This document shows positions 31,561-43,442 of a stretch of 64,000 bases of DNA, in pieces (position 1 is the first letter of the stretch; the number at the start of each line of letters is the position of its first letter). The notes under the pieces are model-generated. The model saw nothing but the letters and a program-made list of their open reading frames with translations, had not been told where the DNA came from and did not search any database. The position numbers and the translations under genes were made by a program. The stretch is from Notospermus geniculatus. Taxonomy: Eukaryota > Nemertea > Pilidiophora > Heteronemertea > Lineidae. The stretch is taken from positions 294,344 to 358,343 of the forward strand of contig NMRB01000147.1 in the NCBI GenBank assembly GCA_002633025.1. Reading direction: 5' to 3'.

Positions 31561-32793
31561 CTTGCTATCAGGGTGGTTAAAATTTCCAGTGGCCTTCTCC
31601 GGGCAGCCGTTCGTCGTGAACACGCGTCACCATGCTAACCCTTTGCTGACTTTTGGCACACTGCTGACGCGGAAGGCGCACATGGGCGTCGCCAGGTAGG
31701 TTTTCTGAAGGGGAGAGGGGGATCTGATTTATTAAAGGCGGCGGGGCATAGTCTCGCCAGCTTGCGCGAAGCGCGTCAGGCGAACGAGACTGAGGCCAAA
31801 GCCCCTCGCCCCGACGGGGGTCTGGGGGCCTCCCCATGAAAATTTGAAAATCCAGACTGCTCTGAGACGCGTTCTGGGGCATTTCGCAATCGGCCCTACC
31901 CTCCTCAACGCGTTAAAAAAAGCTAGCATGCCTGAGACGCTTATATATGGGAATGTCAGCAAGGACCGCCCTGGATCCGCGCGCCTGTCGTTGGCGAAGG
32001 CTGAACCACGGCCGAAGCAGAATTAGTCCGTTGCAAAGCCTGATTCACATTTTCAGAAATTTCTCGAAAATTTACACCTATAAACTGCATTTTCCTTTAG
32101 CCGATGGGTGCGTGTTGGAACTGAATGAATGTTGATAATATAAGCAGTTGTTTTTGTCTCAAACAGCTGTATGACTTCTTTATTTCGCTTGATCCGAGTT
32201 AGGCCTAGGCTCCCTTTTTTGCGAAAATCCGTTCGAGGAAGAATGTACGTGCGTGCACTGTACATCGTCATGTCTAGTTGCATAGGCCAGCCTGCCCTAG
32301 CATGCAAGGCTAGCCTAGGCCTACTAGAAACTCAGGCTGAGGCTAATGTCAGTGAATTGATGTCACTCTAGCATAGGCCTAGGCCCCTAGACCAAATCTA
32401 AGTCAGGGTGTGTGCAGGTCTTACACAGTCTTAAAATAAATTTGGCACTTCCATTTTCAAGGCCTTAAGTGAAGTCTTACGGGCCTAGGCCTAGGCTAGA
32501 GACTAGCGTTGCCGTTAGGCCTAGGCCTAAATTTGATAATTTCTGTGGGAAGGTCTTAAAAAGGTTTTAAATTTCATATCAAGGCAGTTGTAAAAAAATT
32601 CGTAGGCCTAGGAGATGTCGGGAAATTGCATCTCCGGGCTTCTAAATATCAAAATTTTTCTGGGCGAGACCCCCAGACCCCTGCCACCTTCTTGGCTGTG
32701 TCGATCCCCTTGCGGAAACCCTTCTAGAGATCTGTCTGGGGGCTTCATTTAGAAGAAAATAGGTCTTAAATTTTGCCAATACTTGGTCTAAAA

Positions 32794-32920
32794 GGGTCGT
32801 ATTCATAAAGCGGTTCTATCGTTAGAACGGTCTTAGGCTGGTTCCAAGTATGATCAACCACTGTACTTGGAACCAGCCTAAGATGGGTCTAACGATATAA
32901 CCGCTTTATGAATACGACCC
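32794..32920. mobile_element. Palindromic MITE, TATTCATAAA type
   Basis: 127 bp. GGGTCGTATTCATAAAGCGG pairs with CCGCTTTATGAATACGACCC, with inner GTCTTAGGCTGGTTCC / GGAACCAGCCTAAGA. A relative with TATTCATAAA ends lies at 62991-63098. Confidence 0.75.
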
Positions 32921-32997
32921 AAAAAGTTTTTAAAAGCCAAAAGTTCTTAAATTTGGTGCTCCACAGGCTGCACGTGTAGCAGTTGAAAAAGCCGAGG

Positions 32998-33069
32998 GTC
33001 CACTCTGGGTTTCGAACCCGGGACCTCCCGCTTCAAAGTCGAACGCTTTACCGACTGAGCTAAAGGGAA
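32998..33069 (-). tRNA. tRNA-like sequence, copy 1 (probably SINE-derived)
   Basis: Minus strand: D-arm GCTCAGTCGGTAAAGC, and T-arm GGGTTCGAAACCC with A- and B-box matches. The acceptor stem pairs at about five of seven positions and the anticodon stem pairs poorly (loop CTTTGAA). It lies in a segment duplicated at 33259. More likely a tRNA pseudogene or SINE head than a working tRNA. Confidence 0.4.
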
Positions 33070-33258
33070 TTTCCCGGTAGCCCAGGCTTGTAGGAGCGCT
33101 GACACTATTACACACTTCCCCTGCTTGGGAAGTTGTGTCCCCACAACTGCCTAGGGTTCCATCCGCCAGGCATTTAATCTACTACAGACACTTTTCCAGC
33201 ATCTGTAAATGTCATTAACCACGTTGGGCGCCAAATGTAGCAGTTGAAAAAGCCGAGG

Positions 33259-33330
33259 GTCCACTCTGGGTTTCGAACCCGGGACCTCCCGCTTGAAAGT
33301 CAAACGCTCTACCGACTGAGCTAAAGGGAA
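33259..33330 (-). tRNA. tRNA-like sequence, copy 2 (probably SINE-derived)
   Basis: Near-identical to the copy 260 bp upstream, with D-arm GCTCAGTCGGTAGAGC (better paired here) and loop CTTTCAA instead of CTTTGAA. The surrounding duplicated segment includes CCGGGAAATTCCCTTTAG and GTGTCAGCGCTCCTACAAGC on the minus strand. It lies about 90 bp before the first TMEM33 coding exon. Confidence 0.4.
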
Positions 33331-33423
33331 TTTCCCGGTAGCCCGGGCTTGTAGGAGCGCTGACACTATTACACACGCACCCTGTAAATCCTGACCTTAA
33401 TTCTGTTCTGCGTTTTTTCAGCC

Positions 33424-36400
33424 ATGCCTGGAGAAGAGAATGAAACAACTGATGCTGGCGCTGCCGGTGGTGACACCGGTGAAAGCGATGCTGCCCCACC
33501 ACCACCACCACCACCACAAAGGGGCTACAACTTTCAAGCCGTGAAGGTCAGTAAGCATACTGGCCTGTGTTTTTCTTGTTCGGAATCACAGCTGTGTTGT
33601 ATGCCGAGCCTACATGCATAGTTCTTGCTTCACTACTACGACAGGCATCTTGAACGCCAACTCGGCATGTGATTGGTCAGCCAAACGTCATCAACGGTCG
33701 CGCCATGAGTCATCATCTATTTTTAGAGACTCCCGCAACGTTACGAGTGTTTGATCTTCATATCTCTCACTCATTCTGCATTCTCTGTCTCTCCATTCAA
33801 AACACTAACTTTTTACATTTTTCAGGAGCACATGATGGCCAACAAGGTTGAGGCAGCCCTCTGGGGCACAAGAGTTTTTACTGTTTTCTCTTCAGTCTTC
33901 TTTATGCTACCACTTCTTGGGTTAGTATGGTTAAATTGCTGTGGTTCAATTTTGGAAATATCCATTTATCGGCGAGAGATTTTGAGAGATTGACAAGATG
34001 AAAATTTTCTTTTAGCAACCAGATGTCATTCTACCAGCGAGCCCTCATCAGTAGCGCAGCAACCAGTGCGCTGAGACTTCACCAGCGACTACCAAACTTT
34101 CAGCTGACCCGAGAATTCCTGAGCCTCATGTTCATGGAGGATAGCTGCCACTACCTGCTGTTTTCACTTATCTTTATCAACAGTCACCCTATAACTCGTA
34201 TCCTTTGTAGAGTAGAAAGTTTACAAAAAATATTAGATAAAAATGGTATGTTTCTGGTACGGAAAGAGATTTTCAGTCGGCATATAATGACAAATCCTGC
34301 CTGACATTTTTCCACACATAGCAGCAGGCACTCTGATTCTGAGCAGTTATACAAAAGACGTTATTAATTTTAACGAGCTAAGCAATGCAAAAATAGGGCA
34401 TCATGACGTCCTTGATGTAGTGTTGCAGGACGAAGTGTCAAAAATGAGCTGGTAGGACTGATCACAGTGCCTCCACGTAGTGTTGGGTAGTTTGCAGTTG
34501 CAGGTTCCTCATTATCTCGGTGAAATCTTTGCCATCAAGGAGCATTGAAATTTTCCTTAACCAGAATCCAGTGGCTTTGATTCCAGTATTCCTTTTTGCT
34601 CTCTTACATGCCACCAACTTCACAAAAGTCATATTAGATGTGAGTACTGTACTTTCAGTTTTCTAAGGTTCAGTAGGGTATATTAAGTTACGGTTTATCT
34701 GTTGCCACCAAATGTAAAAAGGCGGTTTTGGTAATTGTGGTCAGTGGGAGGCTGATCGATTGAAGTACCGGTAACATATAGCTCTATCTTGCACTTCCTT
34801 TGTAGATGGGTGTTACTTCAATCATAGATGCTCCCACCGTCCGATCATCAAAAGTGTGGAGACTGCATTTTACCAAGAAGGGCTGATCTTTTTGTAAAGT
34901 CCGGCAACATCTAAGCGTGACCCAATGGAATGTGGAAGTTAGGCAATATATTAGTTGGATTTTCCACGGATCTTGAATCACACATAACTCTTGAATAACC
35001 AATTGACAATGCGATCAGACTATACAAACTGTCAAACAGCATTTATTGGTGTTGAATAGTGTGCAACGGATCGTCACCGGTTACACAAGTCGAATGCGTA
35101 ATTGAAAAACGCAAATTCCTGTCTCATTTATTTCCTGACTTCCGCATTCCATTGGGTCGCACTTAGATGTTGTCAGACTTTACCAGGTTACTTCATTCTA
35201 TGGTCTTCAATTCTATTAAGCTGGGAGGTATCTTGTCAAGATCACCAACAGTGACTGAGCGTGATTCCTATTTCCCAATCACAACGAGTGAAGGACACAT
35301 GTTTCTCAATTAGTGTTTTACCTGCTTTTTAGAAACTTGGTCCAAATTCGATTCCAATGCTGCGAAATCTGATCGGAAAACTGGAGTTACAGCAGCGTTC
35401 GATTCTCCGTTTCATTGCCTGCACAGAGATATTCCTTATGCCAGCTATCATCATTATGATTTTCACGTAAGAATCTCTCTCCTATCTCTTTGCATTATAC
35501 CTTCTGTTGCATGTCCTGCTGTACATTATAAAAATGGTGCACGGAGTGGTGGGTGGTAGAGCGAAATGTCACCCAGAGAAAACCATGTTGCCCGAGGTGC
35601 CAGGCAAGGGCAACATTGCTTTCAAAGGGTGACATTGAATACACTCTAGCGCCCGACATGATGGGCACCATTGTTTATAGATTGTACCGAAACCTGCGTA
35701 AGTCCTCAGAAATGCTTCTGGGGCTTTCATTGTCACTCAAATCCGCAGTCCGCCGTAGCATGGCGGAGAGATGTCAACATGTGGACATTGATGAAAGCAT
35801 GATACTCCGTAATATATGATGCGATCAAGGTCATATATCAGCGCAAGCATTTTGCGGGAAAACATTCCAACTGAAAATATTTTCCGGGAGAACATGCTGA
35901 AATGTTTATCACTCACGTGACTATTTCGGCCAGTCATCAAGGATTCTTATTTAAGGTATGATATTTAAATTTGCCCGATGTCTATAGAGCTAAGCTACGC
36001 TGTCGATTCAATGGGCCTTATGCTGGGGTCGGACTTCAGCCACACTTTCATTAAAGTCCGACTTTTCTCAATTCTTCAAGTAAAGAGAAAGTCCAACTTC
36101 AGCTACTTTAGGCTAAAGTCCGAGCCAAGAATATGGCCCAATATTTTGTCTCTAAAGTTTGCACCTTTAATATTTTTATCCTCAAACCTCTGATCCCACT
36201 GATAATTTTTTTCAGTGGCCGATCAAGTATATTACTGCCGTTCATCTACTATAGATTTCTAACTCTGAGGTACGCATCCCGGAGGAATCCATATTCGAGG
36301 TAAGATTTTTCGATGACCGCAAAATACTATATGTGACCCATTTTGAAATTTGACTTCGTCCATTTCTGCAACTGTTCTCTGGTGTCATCTTGGGTCTTCT

Positions 36401-36773
36401 TTCCGATGCATTCTGACTCATTTTGCTATGAAGGGTTACATACACATATGTAAACTGCCTGTGGTTACATACATGTACTTGATAGGCATTTCCATTATGT
36501 ATTTACCATTCCTTTACTTTCAGACAACTGTATCTGTTCTATGTCTATGAAATGCGTTTCCATTCCTTTACTTTCAGACAACTGTTCTATGAAATGCGTT
36601 TCCATTCCTTTACTTTCAGACAACTGTTCTATGAAATGCGTGTCGTCGTCTACCAGGTGTCGACTAAACCCCAATGTCCAGCATTTATCCGTAACATGTG
36701 TCTAAAGAGCATTGATATCATCTGTAGGCTTGCACCTCAACTCCCACCGGATGCTGCACAGGCGCCACAGTAA
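33424..36773 (+). CDS. TMEM33: TMEM33, ER transmembrane protein
   Basis: Seven coding exons: 33424-33546, 33826-33920, 34016-34197, 34572-34639, 35333-35466, 36216-36299, 36620-36773; all introns GT-AG and in frame, 840 nt, 279 residues (human about 247). Diagnostic blocks: SFYQRALISSAATSALRLHQ, MEDSCHYLLFSLIF, LRFIACTEIFLMPA, FIYYRFLTLRYASRRNPY. TMEM33 (fly Kr-h2, yeast Pom33/Per33) is an ER/nuclear-envelope membrane protein that interacts with reticulons and modulates ER shape and stress signalling. The N-terminus is longer than usual, acidic, then has seven prolines. An AG two bases before the ATG implies a spliced upstream 5' UTR exon. The last exon has triplicated acceptors, listed separately. 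Confidence 0.97.
36512..36652 (+). promoter_or_regulatory. TMEM33: Three tandem 3' splice sites of TMEM33 last exon
   Basis: The segment CCATTCCTTTACTTTCAG|ACAACTGT...TATGAAATGCGT occurs three times, with exon starts at 36524, 36578 and 36620. Spacings are 54 and 42 nt, both multiples of three, and no stop intervenes. Using an earlier AG would add 14 or 32 residues (unit RQLFYEMRFHSFTF) before the conserved EMRVVVYQ. The first copy is the most diverged. The last AG gives the family-standard protein. Confidence 0.8.
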
Positions 36774-36780
36774 AGATCAG

Positions 36781-37350
36781 GGTTCGTATGCATCCTGGAA
36801 AACCTGGAATGTCATGGAATTTTGAATTAACAAAATCCAGGCCTGGAAATCCTTGAAAATCAGCGAAATTACCAAGATGTTCTGGAATTGTCATGGAAAA
36901 AAATCAAGCCCCTTTCAATAAAGAAAAAAAAACTGTCATAAGTAATTCAAGATGTGCTTTGGCCTAATCCCCACCCCCAGGTCTCTGACACCTCCCCACA
37001 TCAATTTCGAAGAGAGTCAGTATGGGAGAGTATCTTGAAATTTTGTGCTTTCCATGCCGCAGAGTGTCCTGGAATTTTGCCATTCCTCTCCTGGAGGAAG
37101 GTCCTGGAAATGTCATGGAAATTTGGGAGACAGGAGGCGTACAAACCCTGAAAGAGGGACACATCATATCCATTGATCTTTTTTTGGAGGAAATACAGTG
37201 GAACCCCTCTTTGCAGACACCTCTGCTAGGAGGACAGCTCTTTACTGAGGATAAAAGTTAAGTCTCGAATTGGTCATTTCTATTCAATTTGACCTCCGTA
37301 ATCAGGACACCTCTCAGTTAAGGACAGTCCCGAAGGTGTTCTGTTGTAAA
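36781..37350. repeat. Dispersed repeats downstream of TMEM33
   Basis: 36781-37145 is rich in CTGGAAA/GTCATGGAA words (CCTGGAATGTCATGGAATTT and variants), a repeat type. 37190-37350 has CCCCTCTTTGCAGACACCTC and GGACACCTCTCAGTTAAGGA, a different dispersed repeat. Parts may be TMEM33 3' UTR. No gene is claimed. Confidence 0.5.
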
Positions 37351-38111
37351 TCATCTTTCATTGAAATATTGGGGTCCTTTCATGTGTACATGTACTTTAC
37401 CTGTACATGTATTCCAGTGTAGTGTACAGTTGATAACAGTTCCTTAGACTTGGCTGTAGATAAGGTACAGTGCAGATCAGGTGATATCCCTAAATTAGCG
37501 CAACTTGCATGTAACTTACGTGCAATTGCACTTGTCCCCAGTGTTAGTTCATGTAGGTTTAGAGCCACTAAACACAGGCATGATTGGTGCCAAAACTAAA
37601 GGATACCGGTAATCAATAGACGGCACTGTTTGACGACATCCTGGCACACCAGGGGCATCGCGTGACTACACCTCCTGTTACATCACTCATACCCCTGGCG
37701 TCAATAGCAGCATTTCTATTTCACGGCTTGGTCCTAGTCGCGAGTGGCCAATCAAAATGCCCCTTTTATAAACTCGCGGCGCACACCGAAATGTTTAGTG
37801 TACACAAAACCAGCCATGGGCGCAGCCATCTTTGATGCAATGCATTATGCCCATGAATAGCCAGGACTCTGTATAAGAATGCGACAAAATTGTCAGATAT
37901 TTCCTAAAATCTCTCGTAGTGCTCGTGGTTGTGTTATGGCCATCCGGGCGTGCCACAAACGGCGTTGTCTTCGAAGGGATCAAACAAGCAGTTTTCTACC
38001 AGGCCCACAAACGTTGCTTGATAAAGAAGCTTTTAAACCAGTTGACATGATACATTCTTAGCGGCCTGGTCTCAATAAGGAGGTTTTTATTTCAATCAGG
38101 CATTACTTGTA

Positions 38112-38173
38112 NNNNNNNNNNNNNNNNNNNNNNNNNNNNNNNNNNNNNNNNNNNNNNNNNNNNNNNNNNNNNN
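38112..38173. other. Assembly gap (62 N)
   Basis: A run of 62 undetermined bases. True gap size is not known from the sequence. Confidence 0.99.
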
Positions 38174-39880
38174 TTACAGTGCACTGTACAGCTGACATGG
38201 CAACTTGCAATCCAAGGCTCTTCTGCAACGCGTAATCTGATTGGCTAATATTTGGCACGTAAACTAAATGGAACAGCCACCTTGAACAGTGTGTAGTGGG
38301 TATTGCTGCCTGGGGTAGAAGTCTGTAGTTCGACGGAATGACGCACTACCCCAGGTAGGCCTGGATGTTTGACGAGGGATCCAATCACAAGCGATCATCA
38401 CTGGTTCAAACCTGCACGTAACTTACATGTATATTATGTGACATTTTACGCAGCATTACATGCGTATAATTCGCATAAGTTACTCGCGAATTACATGTAT
38501 GTGGTGAGTTACGCGCAAGCAAAACGTAAGTTGCGCGTAACTTGTGTGAAGCCCAAGTTTGGAGTGATAAAAGTCTATTGAAATTAACTGAGATTGTGTT
38601 ATATAGTGTATGTTGTGTTGCATACTATAAAGCCTACCTGTTCGCAGTAGGCCCCTACACTTTCGACAGTGGGCAATGGTAATTTTCATGTTCTGCCCTC
38701 CTTTGCAAATAATTTCTGGGTTTACAGTCGTTTTTCCAGGATTTGCATATTGTAACACTACATGGTGATTGCTCTTGTCCATACCATATGTAATTCTGTG
38801 CGGAGATAGCTGCACTGCCTGAAGATATGGTAGGCCTACTATCTGGGTCTAATTATGCTATATTTATTTACACTGAATGTCGTGCACTTGTGAATATCCT
38901 CGTAATGTTACGAGAATGCTTATAATTTATTCAAGAGTTGTCATGTACACTTAAGCTCATCTGCCTCCAGTTTTGAATGGTAATACACACAAAATTGAAT
39001 CAAAAGATTGCACTGCTTTTGGTTTTGAACAAACACATCAAATTGTATATCATCCATTGTATTTTTGAAAGCACTCGTTCTTGAAATTTCCATGTTGTCA
39101 TCACCAAGTCATTTAGAAAATGTAAACGCAGTGTTGAGGGTTTAAAGTGTTCTATTTGGTAAATAAAGATATAAATGATATTTCCTGTTGTGTACTTCTT
39201 TATTACAGCTCGTATCATGCGTATAGACCGTTCCCAAATTGCCGTAAACGACAAAGATCTGCGCACTTCCGCCATAACTTCGATCTGAAATTGAATGACA
39301 TGACGCGGAAAACCCCACGACAATGACATTGAAGACGTTGCATCGGAGTCAAACATAGCTGAATCATGGAATGCGCCACGTCACCTGGTTTCAGATTGTG
39401 ATCAGGTTTTGGTTGAGGTTTCGGCAGAAGTGCCCAGATCTCTGAATTCGAATATCTTTTATTGGGTCGTACTGTATTCATTCATAATTGCCATGTTGAT
39501 ATTTCCCACAGGAGTGACTAAAGAACATTTAGCCATGCACTATTGATTATGACATTTATAGCCAATCATACAGGCAATACAAGTAAAGTTACCGGTATAC
39601 CAAAAATAGATCTTTTATTAATCTACAGTGTATTTTCGGTTATACCCAGGGGCCTAATTATGATGGTAGGTCTATTGGAACTGGCAAGGATTCCTCTCCT
39701 GTGTATATTTTGTGCACGACTCGTCAACTGCCCTGTATACTGTATTTTGAGCCGAATACATATCTGTACAGGTATCATGGATGCTAAACCATGCATTTCG
39801 TGACTGAAACTTCCACCATTATGATGTCTTCACGACATCACTTTAATAGTGCATAAAAGTATGCGACGCCAGTGCATATA

Positions 39881-40307
39881 TGTGACCCGCTCTGGCAAAA
39901 CCGGTCGCATGTCGTTCTTAGCTTGGCAGGTTGAGACCCATCATGGACTACCATGTGTCTGTACTACCTCATACTTCGTACGCGAGCGTAGTCGGAGGGC
40001 GGAGCGATGTCACAACCCTTGAGTAGTCAAGATGGTTGAGACCAAGGCCCGGTTGCATCAGTTGTGCTCAAAGTTACGTTTGAGGTTGACCTCAACTGAG
40101 TAATGTGATTTGCCATTACAATTTGAGCTCGAGAACGAAGTCGACCTCACGTATGACCGGTGCAACCGGGCCTAAAAATATTGGCCACTTTCAATATTGT
40201 CTGTCTGTTATGAAATCTGAAATAATCTATTTCTTCTGGTGTCATCTTAGTTCGTTCCAGCTCACCTTCTGAGCGCCATGCGACTGGTTTTGCCAGAGCG
40301 GGTCACA
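39881..40307. mobile_element. 427-bp element with TGTGACCCGCTCTGGCAAAA ends
   Basis: The left end TGTGACCCGCTCTGGCAAAA is mirrored by TTTTGCCAGAGCGGGTCACA on the right; just inside, CCGGTCGCATG pairs with CATGCGACTGG. It is interrupted by a second element at 40045-40173. Confidence 0.85.
40045..40173. mobile_element. Nested MITE, AGGCCCGGTTGCA ends
   Basis: 129 bp. AGGCCCGGTTGCATC on the left is mirrored by GGTGCAACCGGGCCT on the right, inside the element at 39881-40307, so it is the younger insertion. Confidence 0.8.
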
Positions 40308-40951
40308 TTTATGTAGCCTACCGTAGACCTATATCACGCCAAGGTTGCATCATGATGTGATTGACAGAGAATGGATTCATGTTTAATGGCAAGTCACAAT
40401 TTGTCACATCTCAAAATTTTCAAAATGTCACAGGAAAGTATCAACTGTCACAGCTTTTTTGGTGCTTTTTGCATGTTTAGGTCACATCAAGTTTGCTTTT
40501 GTCACATAAGCGAGAACGAAAAAGCACACATTATCCCTACAGAAAGAACACAAATCGATGCGGTTTCTCAGTCACCCCCCCCCCCCCCCAGGTAGGGAAC
40601 TGCTGGGGATCAATGGTCCACGGCATGCTAGCAATTTATCAAACCCGAGAGAAGCAGGGGTTTGAAAGGACTGGGAATACCTATCCCAGACCCAAGTATC
40701 AGCAAAAGTTGAGACTATTTTCTTCTAAATGAAGCACCCGAACAGATCCTTGGCAGGGTTTCCGCCAGGAAAAAATGATGGGGGATCAATGTGGCCAAGA
40801 AGGTGGATACTTGGGTGGGGGGTATGGGGCCGTCCCCCAGAAAAAAATTGGATTTCTGAAGCCCAGAGTCGGATTTTCGGGCATTTCCTGCCAAAATGTT
40901 TTTACAACTGCCTTGATATGAAATTTAAGGCCTTCCCACAGAAATTATTAA

Positions 40952-41156
40952 AGGGGCTGTTCATTTTCGTCAATTGAGGAATCTGAGTTGTGATCCTTGA
41001 AAAAATTGAGAAAGCTATGAACCTGCAAATTGCAGCGGTTATTCTGTACAGGACAATATTAAATAATCGCTGCAATCTGCAAGTGCATAGCTGCTTTTTC
41101 CCTTTTCTCAAGGATCACAACTCAGATTCCTCAAATGACGAAAACAAACAGCCCCG
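40952..41156. mobile_element. Palindromic MITE with TTAA target duplication
   Basis: 205 bp between TTAA at 40948-40951 and 41157-41160. Long inverted arms: GAGGAATCTGAGTTGTGATC on the left against GATCACAACTCAGATTCCTC on the right, with outer AGGGGCTG / CAGCCCC. Confidence 0.8.
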
Positions 41157-41438
41157 TTAAGACTTTTTAAGGCCTTGATAATGAATATGCCAACTTTAAG
41201 AATTTCTTAAAGACCTTGTAGGCACCCTGGATAATGACCTGGAATGGAAACACCAAGCCAAAGGCTTACCAGGTCACCTTGACTCAGCTTCACCACACAG
41301 GGAATAAATCCAACTTGACCACGGGCTGGCTGGGGTGGGCCACACTAAAATGCTCACCAGCTTACTTACAATTACAATGTATTGAATAGTTGGCCATCCT
41401 CTCAAATGAAAAAGAGGCATTGTAAGCATGTTTTGAAA

Positions 41439-41575
41439 TGTCACAAAAATTCCTATTTGTCACAAAATTTTACTGATCACTTTGTCACATTTTGTCACAG
41501 AATTCTCAAAAAGTCACAGAATGTCACAGAATTTCAGGCAAACAAGTTTTGTCACAGAATGTCACCATGTCACAG
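41439..41575. repeat. TGTCACA word cluster
   Basis: TGTCACA occurs seven times in 137 bp, plus AGTCACA and TGTCACC. Four more lie at 40401-40505. The spacing is irregular. It may be a degenerate minisatellite or a dispersed repeat with this core. Confidence 0.5.
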
Positions 41576-42036
41576 GGAATCCATTCTCTGGATTGATCGG
41601 AAAACTAGTCTGTTTCTGCCAGAGGGTACTAAGGGTATGCTAGTACCCTCAAAGGAACAGAAAAGAGTCATTTTCTTTAATTTCATGGGGTTTTTGTTGA
41701 TTTTGAAGAAATTATTAGGCCTACCCTCAAAAAAATTTCTGGCAGAGCCCCTGCTGTATACCGGGTAGTACGAAAATGCCTCGAACCTGCAAATATCCTA
41801 CATAGTACATGTGTTGATTCAGTTCACATGATGAAGCAAAAATTCATGAGCAAGTGATGAATTTTTGGATGTTCGTGTATTGAGTCGCGACCTGCATTTC
41901 AGAAGAGAAAAAAACAACACAGAAAATACATGTACATCTTGTTCTTAATTTATTACACTTTGTACAATAGACAACAAGATATCACACAACTAGTGGATAC
42001 CTTAGAGCTTAAGAATGCAGTGCAGAAGGGATTAAA

Positions 42037-43442
42037 GGTCGCATGTCTCAAACTGGTCATATGAATTTGCCGGACCCGTGACACTCCAGACAAAATTTTC
42101 CGACTCAAATCAAAATTTTTGTATGAAATAATAGGCCTATGGTATTGAATGAGGTGTCATTTTCTTCCTTTTGATGTTGTCTTGATGATAGCAGAAAGAA
42201 ATTTTCAAACAGCTACTTTTTGTGGCAGTTAGAGACAAGATAAGCAACGTTGTCAGGCCCCGGACCCCTTGAGGAGCGTGAGGAGGAAGAGGAGGAGGAG
42301 GAGGGCACCATGAATAAATCTGTTTGAGAATAAAATATTGGTTTCTTTTTGTTTCAATAGTTCAGTACATTTGCCTATTTGAATGATAGATATCTCTCCT
42401 GATCCAGTCAAGCCATATAATAGGGTCAAAGTAACAGGTCCACGGAAAAGAAGAAGCCATGTGGCCCATGAAAGGTCGAGGAGGTCATTTTTTCTCCATG
42501 TTTTTTTTTAAATTTAGTCTTATGGAGTGCAGGTATGTGTCATATTGATTAGTCTTTCCAAAAGATATTATCCAAGCCAATTTGGATGCAAAGCATATGA
42601 AATTGAGTAGGGCCTACTTGATTAGATAGGCATTATGCATCAATATGATGCATGCATGGTCACCGTGTGTAGTGTTGAATTCAAGCATGTCAAGGAGTTG
42701 CATTCCCGAAAACAGTGAAATCAGAGTGGCAAGTAGGCCTAAACCTACGTATCAACACCCAGTTGGAAATTTGTCATGGTATCCAGACTGTAATCCTTTA
42801 ATTAACCATTTTATTCATACACAGGAGTTAGCCTCTCATGATTTCAATTGTTATCACGCGAACCAACTTTCATTCCAGACTTGGCGTGATGTTACATTGT
42901 AGGGCCTACTTCATGAGTCGATTCTGCACTAGCTTATTATTCAATTTCTTCATTTCAGGGCAAGGAGAATGGACAAGCCACCAGTAAAAATTCCTTTTTA
43001 GGTGTGATGATAGGAACAAAAGCCAATTTTCACTAGACGCTGGCCGAATTCTGACTAAAAAGTAGGCCCTAGATTTGGGCCAAGTTTTGAAGACCTTTTA
43101 GTTTTGCCATGTATGTTTTATTGTTTTTCTCTGAAAATGCCATTTCTTCTGGTCAATTAGCAAAAAGAATTATGAAGCTACATGCAAAGATAGCCGAGTA
43201 GTGAAATTCTGGAAAGTTTAAGGCCAAACGGAGAAAACGGCCAAAACGTTATCGCGATGCAATGCATTTTCTATTAAAGTTACGATGTTCAGAGTTATTT
43301 TTAAGAGAGAATAAAAGGAATTTTAAAAATTCAACTACATAATTTGTTCTCTCTTTGGATCCATAATCCATTCTCAAGTTATCCAAAAATCGGTATTTTT
43401 GACCCCGTCACGCATCTTCCTACCAGTTTGTGACATGCGACC
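42037..43442. mobile_element. 1.4-kb element with GGTCGCATGTC ends
   Basis: GGTCGCATGTCTCAAACTGGT at the left is mirrored by ACCAGTTTGTGACATGCGACC at the right, 1.4 kb apart, with TAAA on both outer sides as a possible target duplication. No transposase frame is seen inside. The long separation makes this weaker than the small MITEs. Confidence 0.6.

Larger units (their letters stand above)
29720..33400. other. Intergenic repeats between array and TMEM33
   Basis: No gene recognised apart from the possible 5' UTR exon(s) of TMEM33, which I cannot place. It contains A/T-rich simple sequence (29790-30010), the element at 30113-30767, a GATCGGGG-rich stretch (30900-31250), a CACGTG-rich stretch, runs of AGGCCTAGGCCT around 32200-32620, a palindromic element and two tRNA-like copies. 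Confidence 0.6.

Noticed and set aside
31577-31882. 101-codon minus-strand frame with PPDPRRGEG and similar
   Set aside because: Lies in GC-rich repeat sequence with open frames on both strands. No splice or domain evidence.
33259-33330. Functional tRNA gene
   Set aside because: The acceptor and anticodon stems pair too poorly, and the copy is part of a larger duplicated repeat.
39186-39360. Possible exon after TTCTTTATTACAG on the + strand
   Set aside because: All three frames stop soon or give unrecognisable basic peptide. No matching donor and no link to TMEM33.
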